DNA of 64,000 nucleotides, taken from an uncultured Oscillospiraceae bacterium. GTDB taxonomy: Bacteria > Bacillota > Clostridia > Oscillospirales > Oscillospiraceae. The stretch spans positions 1-64,000 of the forward strand of contig CALXDJ010000004.1 in the NCBI GenBank assembly GCA_944387035.1, written 5' to 3'. This document shows positions 59,497-64,000 of the stretch, piece by piece. The position numbers and the translations under genes are program-made. Every line of letters starts with the position of its first letter. Within the stretch, counting starts at the first letter, position 1. The notes under the pieces were generated by a model. The model saw nothing but the letters and a program-made list of their open reading frames with translations. It had not been told where the DNA came from and did not search any database.

Positions 59497-59966
59497 GTTT
59501 TGATTGCCTCCTTTTGTCGTTGTTGAATGAGGTCGGCCAAGTGGTGCAGCATTTTCTTTTGCAGGCAGTCCAGTGTGGCCAGCTCCTCCGGGGAAAAACA
59601 GCTGTACATTTCACCTTCAATGGCACGAATGGTATCATCCAGGAATTCCTGGACCTGCACCCCTTTTTCCGTGGGATAAAGAAGCTTGCGGCGGTCATCG
59701 ACGGCACAGGTTTCCGTTCGGATGTAGCCTTTTTCCCGCAGGCGTTTGAGCATACCGGACAGCGTGGCCATGGAATAGCCGAAGTCGCGGTGGATTGCCG
59801 TCAGGGAGGTTCCGTGCTCACGGTGACGGAGAATGTACTGCAGAATATGAGCCTGCACAGCGGTCAACGCGGCCGGAGACATGGATTGATTGGCCAAGAG
59901 TTCCATTTGGATGCAGATCAGCCGATTGTCCCGAATGATTTGCCCGCAGTTGCATGGTTCCTTCAT
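59493..59966 (-). CDS. MarR-family transcriptional regulator
   Basis: 157 residues with a winged helix (about 45-115; GTSLTAIHRDFGYSMATLSG followed by MLKRLREKGYIRTETCAVDD). The N-terminus has CNCGQ, a Cys pair that could be redox- or metal-sensitive. It is the first gene of a minus-strand operon with the two ABC half-transporters, so it probably represses them and responds to an exported compound. The start is ATG 59966 behind AGGGGGG. The upstream region is shared with the divergent lysR gene and contains an inverted repeat. Confidence 0.9.
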   Translation of the reverse strand: MKEPCNCGQIIRDNRLICIQMELLANQSMSPAALTAVQAHILQYILRHREHGTSLTAIHRDFGYSMATLSGMLKRLREKGYIRTETCAVDDRRKLLYPTEKGVQVQEFLDDTIRAIEGEMYSCFSPEELATLDCLQKKMLHHLADLIQQRQKEAIKT

Positions 59967-60020
59967 GAGAATGCCCCCCTTTCTAAAATACTTAGGATGA
60001 AAATGATTTGCCTGCTTGTT

Positions 60021-60049
60021 TTTATAACACAAACTTACTTGCATGTGAA
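60021..60049 (-). promoter_or_regulatory. Promoter of the marR-ABC operon
   Basis: On the minus strand TTCACA (60049-60044), 17 bases, TATAAA (60026-60021). Its -35 box shares base 60044 with the -35 box of the divergent lysR promoter. Confidence 0.75.
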
Positions 60050-60058
60050 ATTCAAGTA
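60036..60058. promoter_or_regulatory. Inverted repeat over both divergent -35 boxes (candidate operator)
   Basis: TACTTG (60036-60041) and CAAGTA (60053-60058) are exact inverted half-sites with 11 bases between them. The repeat covers the -35 boxes of the marR and lysR promoters. A MarR dimer bound here could block both; this is inference from position. Confidence 0.5.
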
Positions 60059-60067
60059 TGCTATATT
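60039..60067 (+). promoter_or_regulatory. Promoter of the lysR-family gene
   Basis: TTGCAT (60039-60044), 17 bases, TATATT (60062-60067). Confidence 0.72.
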
Positions 60068-60132
60068 CTATAAAAAACATTTATTGTTTCTTGAGATTGC
60101 ACAAATCCGTGCTGGAGAAGGAGGGGGATTTT

Positions 60133-61029
60133 TTGAATACCACACAATTGGAATGCTTTACAGCGGTAGCCAATTTCCTCAATTTTTCCCGGGCGGCAGA
60201 GCACCTGCGCATCACGCAGCCTGCCGTGAGCCATCAGATCAATGCCCTGGAAGATGAGCTGGGGGTGAAGCTGTTTCTTCGAACCAGCAAGAGTGTGCGG
60301 CTGACCCAGGAGGGATACCAGTTTCTGCAGTATGCAGGAGAGATCCTGAAGCTGACCCAGTTGTCCAAGGCGCGCATGAAGGAATCCTGTCAGGCAGCTC
60401 CGCTGCGGCTGGTGATTGGGTGCCGGAATGCCGCGGAACTGCGGTTCCTGCGTCCGGCGCTGGAGCGGCTGCGCCAGGAGAGGCCGGAGGTGCTGCCGGT
60501 GCTGCGGCTGATTCCCTTTGACTCTGTGGAAAACCTTTTGGCGGAAGGAGATGTGCATTTAATTTTCTCGTTCCGGGAATCCACCCTGCCCAAGGCGCGG
60601 TACCGGGAGCTGGTGCGGTGTCCGGTGGTATGTGTGTGCAGCAATACCCATCCGCTGGCGGTGCGTTCCTCGGTCAGCGCGGAAGATCTGCAGCAGGCCG
60701 GACGGATTGCCACCTGTCGTCCCCCGGCCTATCCGGCGCCGTTGTTTGCGGTACAGAGTCAGGTGATCGGAAACCGGGAGACCCGAGAGATTTTGTTTTG
60801 TGATCATCAGGAGGTGCTGTTTTCCCTGGTGGAGACAGGATATGCCTTTGCGGTGACATCAGATATTCCCAATACCCGGATTCCCGGGTTGACCTACATC
60901 CCGATGCCGGAATATCCGCCGCTGTCCTTTGGAGCGGTCTATTTATCAGGGGGAAACAACCGGCTGCTGCGGGACTTTCTCACGATGCTGGAAGAAAGCT
61001 TGCAGCCGATGGCTGAGCAGGGTAAATGA
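60133..61029 (+). CDS. LysR-family transcriptional regulator
   Basis: 298 residues, the typical LysR length. N-terminal helix-turn-helix: QLECFTAVANFLNFSRAAEH, then LRITQPAVSHQINALEDELG. The C-terminal substrate-binding domain (about 90-295) is of the periplasmic-binding type. The start is TTG 60133 (then Asn-Thr-Thr-Gln) behind a strong AAGGAGGGGG; the frame upstream of it covers promoter DNA. Inducer and targets are unknown. It is divergent from the marR-ABC operon, which may be its target or share its control. Confidence 0.9.
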   Translation: MNTTQLECFTAVANFLNFSRAAEHLRITQPAVSHQINALEDELGVKLFLRTSKSVRLTQEGYQFLQYAGEILKLTQLSKARMKESCQAAPLRLVIGCRNAAELRFLRPALERLRQERPEVLPVLRLIPFDSVENLLAEGDVHLIFSFRESTLPKARYRELVRCPVVCVCSNTHPLAVRSSVSAEDLQQAGRIATCRPPAYPAPLFAVQSQVIGNRETREILFCDHQEVLFSLVETGYAFAVTSDIPNTRIPGLTYIPMPEYPPLSFGAVYLSGGNNRLLRDFLTMLEESLQPMAEQGK

Positions 61030-61031
61030 AA

Positions 61032-61076
61032 AAATCCGCAGGCGCACGGAGTGATTCTCCATGTGCCTGCGGATTT
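61032..61076 (+). terminator. Probable terminator after the lysR-family gene
   Basis: AAATCCGCAGGC (61032-61043) pairs with GCCTGCGGATTT (61065-61076), an extended stem with a few mismatches towards the loop. Only TTT follows. Confidence 0.65.
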
Positions 61077-61360
61077 ATCGAATGAAATTGTTGAAAAAAT
61101 CGGGCTGAAAAGAGAGAACAAACGGGGGTGTTTGGGTGAACCAGGTCCTTCAGACTTACCCAAGCGGTATTGGGGATGCGGTTTCTGCGGTATATTGAGC
61201 GCTTCGCCCTGCACGGCTGTACGGGGATCTCCGGGTGCTGTAGGAAATGAATACGATATATTACCATGAATTGCTGTCCGGGGCAATGGCATCTGCGGGT
61301 TGAAATTTTGGACGGAATCCGGTATGATGAAAAAAATGACGAATAGAAAGGAATCTGACC
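61077..61360 (+). promoter_or_regulatory. Spacer with the carbonic anhydrase promoter
   Basis: A 284-base spacer. TTGAAA (61300-61305), 17 bases, TATGAT (61323-61328) is a good promoter for the next gene. The part 61077-61295 is moderately GC-rich. It contains a short open frame, which has no ribosome binding site and resembles no protein I know, and no recognised RNA motif. Confidence 0.6.
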
Positions 61361-61912
61361 ATGATTGAGCAGATGCTGGCATATAACCGGGAGTTTGTAA
61401 AGAGTGAAGCCTATAAGCAGTTTCAGACCAGCAAATATCCCGACAAGAAAATCGCGATTCTCACCTGCATGGATACCCGGCTGGTGGAACTGCTGCCTGC
61501 GGCATTGGGCATCCGAAACGGAGACGTGAAGATGATCAAAAATGCCGGCGGCATGATTACCGGACCGTTTGACAGTGCCGTGCGCAGTCTGCTGGTTGGA
61601 ATTGTGGAGTTGGGCGTGGAAGAGGTTATGGTGATTGGCCATACCGATTGCGGCGTTTCCCACATCAATGCGGATATGATGATTCATCATCTGATCCAGC
61701 GGGGCGTTTCCCAGGATCATATTGATATGATGCGCTACTGCGGAATTGACTTTGAAGCCTGGCTGCGTGGCTTTGACTGTGTGGAATCCTCTGTGGAGGA
61801 GACGGTAGACCTGCTGCGCAACCACCCCCTGATGCCCAAGGATGTTGTCATCAAAGGATACGTCATCAATACGGAGACCGGCGAACTGATTCCCCAGGAG
61901 CATCTGCGCTGA
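61361..61912 (+). CDS. Beta-class carbonic anhydrase
   Basis: 183 residues; interconverts CO2 and bicarbonate in the cytoplasm. The zinc ligands and the Asp-Arg dyad are present: C36, D38, R40 (CMDTRL) and H94, C97 (HTDCGV). NAGG at about 61-64 also fits. The length matches the short YtiB-like beta subclass of Firmicutes. The ribosome binding site is GAAAGGA. Single-gene unit with its own promoter and terminator. Confidence 0.93.
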   Translation: MIEQMLAYNREFVKSEAYKQFQTSKYPDKKIAILTCMDTRLVELLPAALGIRNGDVKMIKNAGGMITGPFDSAVRSLLVGIVELGVEEVMVIGHTDCGVSHINADMMIHHLIQRGVSQDHIDMMRYCGIDFEAWLRGFDCVESSVEETVDLLRNHPLMPKDVVIKGYVINTETGELIPQEHLR

Positions 61913-61933
61913 ATTCCATTGCTACATCCAAGA

Positions 61934-61970
61934 CCGCCCGGATGGCAGGTTAGTCATCCGGGCGGCGTTT
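61934..61970 (+). terminator. Terminator after the carbonic anhydrase gene
   Basis: An 11-bp stem (61934-61944 with 61955-61965, 10-nt loop) is followed by CG and a T-run. Confidence 0.8.
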
Positions 61971-61984
61971 TATGGCATTACCAG

Positions 61985-62025
61985 AAAAATCCGCCGGACC
62001 GATTCTTACGGTCCGGCGGATTTTT
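61985..62025 (-). terminator. Terminator of the ribokinase gene
   Basis: A 17-bp stem (61985-62001 with 62009-62025, loop ATTCTTA) starts with AAAAAT and ends with TTTTTT, so it can work on both strands. On the minus strand it follows the ribokinase stop closely. Confidence 0.9.
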
Positions 62026-62035
62026 TATTCTGCAA

Positions 62036-63037
62036 TCAGGTGCGCAGGACATCCAGCGCGGACAGTGCAAAGCCCTGGAAGCCGCGCTCTTTGAGCAAGG
62101 CCTCGACTTCCTCCAAAGAAGGAAGAGACGGCATGGCGCCCATCCGGGAGACGGTAATGGCAGCGGTATGGCTGGCAAAAGCCAGAGCATTTTCCAGACT
62201 CAAACCGATGGTCAAACCCACGGAGAGGGCACCCACAAAAGAATCCCCCGCGGCGGTGGGATCTGCCACATGGCTCATCTTGACGCAGGGAATGCGGCGA
62301 ATTCCGTCTGCTTCCACCACTGCGGAGCCATTGGAGCCCAGAGTAATAATGACATGCTCCACGCCCTTGTCCCGCAGGGCGGCGGCAATGCGGGCGAGAT
62401 CCTCCGGGCAGATAACGCCGTTTTCCATGTTCAGGGGGAGACCGGTCTCCATAGCGGCTTCCTGCTCGTTGGGTGTCAGATAGGTAACCAGGCTCAGCAA
62501 TTCATCATCCAGATCGGTGGCAGGGGCGGGATTGAGCATTACGGGAACTCCCGCATCCCGGGCCCACCGTGCTACGGCGCGGTTCACCTCCAGGGGGATT
62601 TCCAGCTGAAGCAGGACCATATCGTAAGTAGCGATCTCCTGCTGAATCCAGGAAACCTCCTCCACAGTCAGGGTGCGGTTGGCTCCCGGAATGACGACAA
62701 TTCGATTTTGCGCGGTGTGTTCGGTCACTTCCAGGGTAACATGGCCCACGCCGGAGGTTACATCCCGACGTACCAATACACGGCTGACGTCCACACCGTC
62801 GGCCTGGGGCGTTTTCAACAGAGCTTTGCCGAAAAGATCATCCCCCACACAACCCATCATGGTAACATCGGCTCCCAACCGGGCGCACTGCAGAGCTTGA
62901 TTGGCGCCTTTTCCGCCGGGAGCCATATGGAAGGACTTGCCATATACGGTTTGACCGGAGCGGGGGACCTGCTCCGTGGTGGCAATCACGTCCATTACAA
63001 AACTGCCTACAACAAGAATCCGAGGTTTTCTATGCAT
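62036..63037 (-). CDS. rbsK: Ribokinase (PfkB family)
   Basis: 333 residues; ATP-dependent phosphorylation of ribose or a related sugar. The N-terminal VVGSFVMDVIATTEQVPRSG and MAPGGKGANQALQCARLG are the PfkB signature 1. DPTAAGDSFVGAL (about 260-272) holds the catalytic Asp and the anion hole; ribokinases usually have DTTAAGDTF. No ribose transporter is adjacent, so another sugar or nucleoside is possible. The start is ATG 63037 behind CAGGAG at a somewhat long distance. Confidence 0.88.
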   Translation of the reverse strand: MHRKPRILVVGSFVMDVIATTEQVPRSGQTVYGKSFHMAPGGKGANQALQCARLGADVTMMGCVGDDLFGKALLKTPQADGVDVSRVLVRRDVTSGVGHVTLEVTEHTAQNRIVVIPGANRTLTVEEVSWIQQEIATYDMVLLQLEIPLEVNRAVARWARDAGVPVMLNPAPATDLDDELLSLVTYLTPNEQEAAMETGLPLNMENGVICPEDLARIAAALRDKGVEHVIITLGSNGSAVVEADGIRRIPCVKMSHVADPTAAGDSFVGALSVGLTIGLSLENALAFASHTAAITVSRMGAMPSLPSLEEVEALLKERGFQGFALSALDVLRT

Positions 63038-63075
63038 GGTGCTGATTACTCCTGTTAGCCAAGTGTACTGACACC

Positions 63076-63103
63076 ATTATAGAACTTTGTGCAAAAAATA
63101 CAA
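63076..63103 (-). promoter_or_regulatory. Promoter of the ribokinase gene
   Basis: On the minus strand TTGTAT (63103-63098), 16 bases, TATAAT (63081-63076), in an AT-rich spacer (63060-63170). Confidence 0.75.
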
Positions 63104-63170
63104 GCCTTTTTGGGAAAGTTAAAAGATAAACGATTAAATTTGATGAAAAACAACGTATTTTTAACATAAC

Positions 63171-64000
63171 TTAACCAATTGCACCAGTGCCTTCGGTGTG
63201 CACTCCCACATATCCTGTCTGTTCTACCAGAGATTGTCCCTGGGGAGAGCAAATCCATGTAAGGAAGGCGCGCAGGGTCGCATCCGTTTCCTGAGGCGGC
63301 GGCTGACCAATGGGAGCGGCAGTCACGGCGTAAAAATAGGAGGAGAGGGGATAGGTTCCATCCCGAATGGTTTCCTGCGTGGGGTAGATACCATCCAGGG
63401 CCAGGAGACGGATTTCCTCGCTGGTGACCAGCTCCGTGGCATAGAAGCGGAAGGAGAAGCCAATGGCGTTGGAAAAATTGCGGTAATCGGCAACGCTTCG
63501 AATGATGCCGTCCATAGCGGAGATTCGGTTCTCCTGTTCCGGTTCCATCAGGGGCTGGTCTGCCATCAGGGCTTGCAGGGCGGTCTGGCTTCCGCTGTTT
63601 TCCGCCCGCTGATAGGCCCGGATGGATTGATTCCGCCCGCCTACCTGACTCCAGTTGGTGATCTTGCCGGAGTAAATGCCCTGGATTTCCTCTACGCTCA
63701 GTCCTGTGACCGGGTTGCGGCTGTTGACGAAAAAGACGAAGGCTTCCCGGCCGATGGGGGTCAGGTGGAGGGTCATACCCAGCGCTTCCGCCTGCGCCAG
63801 CTGATCGGCGGAGGGCGCAGCGGCAAAGATCAGGTCGGTTTCCCGGCGCATCAGGCGCTCATAGGCGTTGACCGTATTGGTGCAGGCAATGAGACCGGCA
63901 TAGGGACTGTCGCTGCCACCGGCATAGAGGGGATACTCTCCCTCCGGCCAGACCGCCTGGACAAAGGCGGCATAGACCGGATAAAGTGCCGTGGCACCGT
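63171..64000 (-). CDS. PstS-like phosphate-binding protein (N-terminus outside window)
   Basis: 276 codons are visible. The frame stays open to the right edge, so signal peptide and start are missing. The edge-proximal part translates as DGATALYPVYAAFVQ, the ligand-loop pattern of PstS-family proteins (compare DGSTSVXP). Further on PVTGLSVEEIQGIYSGKITN and RAENSGSQTALQAL match the family's phosphate-binding loop (R-x-SGS/T-x). The C-terminus ends in a domain-closing TWICSPQGQSLVEQTGYVGV. It would capture phosphate for an ABC transporter or act as a sensor; pst permease genes are not in the window. Confidence 0.85.
   Translation of the reverse strand, partial: GATALYPVYAAFVQAVWPEGEYPLYAGGSDSPYAGLIACTNTVNAYERLMRRETDLIFAAAPSADQLAQAEALGMTLHLTPIGREAFVFFVNSRNPVTGLSVEEIQGIYSGKITNWSQVGGRNQSIRAYQRAENSGSQTALQALMADQPLMEPEQENRISAMDGIIRSVADYRNFSNAIGFSFRFYATELVTSEEIRLLALDGIYPTQETIRDGTYPLSSYFYAVTAAPIGQPPPQETDATLRAFLTWICSPQGQSLVEQTGYVGVHTEGTGAIG

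Noticed and set aside
61051-61269. 72-codon frame upstream of the carbonic anhydrase gene
   Set aside because: It starts inside a terminator stem, has no ribosome binding site and has an unnatural composition; kept only as an unexplained spacer.

Overview
The window is a 64 kb piece of a bacterial chromosome. The protein sequences, the gene order and the GC-rich coding regions point to a Gram-positive anaerobe of the class Clostridia, most likely the Oscillospiraceae (Flavonifractor/Oscillibacter-like). The main clues are the order rpoB-rpoC-L7Ae-like-rpsL-rpsG-fusA-tuf, a SCIFF peptide with its radical SAM maturase, DUF4317, DUF4830 and DUF1653 proteins, and consensus sigma-A promoters (TTGACA-N17-TATAAT type). 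The genus call is inference. I see no rRNA, tRNA, CRISPR array, phage or insertion sequence. Most of the window is housekeeping DNA read on the plus strand.

Region by region: 1-13.1 kb is the RNA polymerase and str (translation) operon, with rpoB cut by the left edge. 13.1-15.7 kb holds a DUF4830 membrane-anchored protein, an RsuA-type pseudouridine synthase and a PucR/CdaR-type regulator. 15.8-19.5 kb is a cell-division cluster: ftsE, ftsX, a secreted coiled-coil M23 hydrolase and an unknown gene. 19.5-22.0 kb is greA plus an extended lysS. 22.3-36.5 kb contains a 3-hydroxyacyl-CoA dehydrogenase-like gene, a TrmH methyltransferase, dprA, topA, trmFO, plsX, acpP, rnc, uppP, an FtsK/SpoIIIE translocase, an aminotransferase and a Dabb protein. 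36.6-37.8 kb (minus strand) is an omega-amidase/MGMT pair. 37.9-40.6 kb is a P-type cation ATPase behind a yybP-ykoY manganese riboswitch with a clear terminator switch.

The accessory region runs from about 40.7 to 61 kb. Its most unusual part is a four-gene operon at 41.1-49.1 kb. It encodes a sensor-GGDEF-EAL-PAS-GGDEF protein, an ICMT-like membrane protein, a divergent GH3-family (acyl-adenylate) protein and a 7TM-GAF-GGDEF-HD-GYP protein. Two c-di-GMP turnover enzymes thus bracket a possible small-molecule-modifying pair, and I know of no described system with this composition. It is followed by a Crp/Fnr regulator, a DUF4317 protein, a glycosyltransferase fused to a MarR-like DNA-binding domain, a DUF1653 protein, the SCIFF ranthipeptide locus (precursor with seven instead of six cysteines), an Orn/Lys/Arg decarboxylase-like protein, and a MarR-controlled heterodimeric ABC exporter that shares a compact divergent promoter region with a LysR regulator. 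The window ends with a beta-carbonic anhydrase, a ribokinase and a PstS-like binding protein cut by the right edge.

Gene starts were chosen from ribosome binding sites and family N-termini, so several differ from the longest open frame (rpsL, rpsG, rplGB, ftsX, acpP, rnc, lysR and others). All homology statements rest on recognised motifs. No database search was run.
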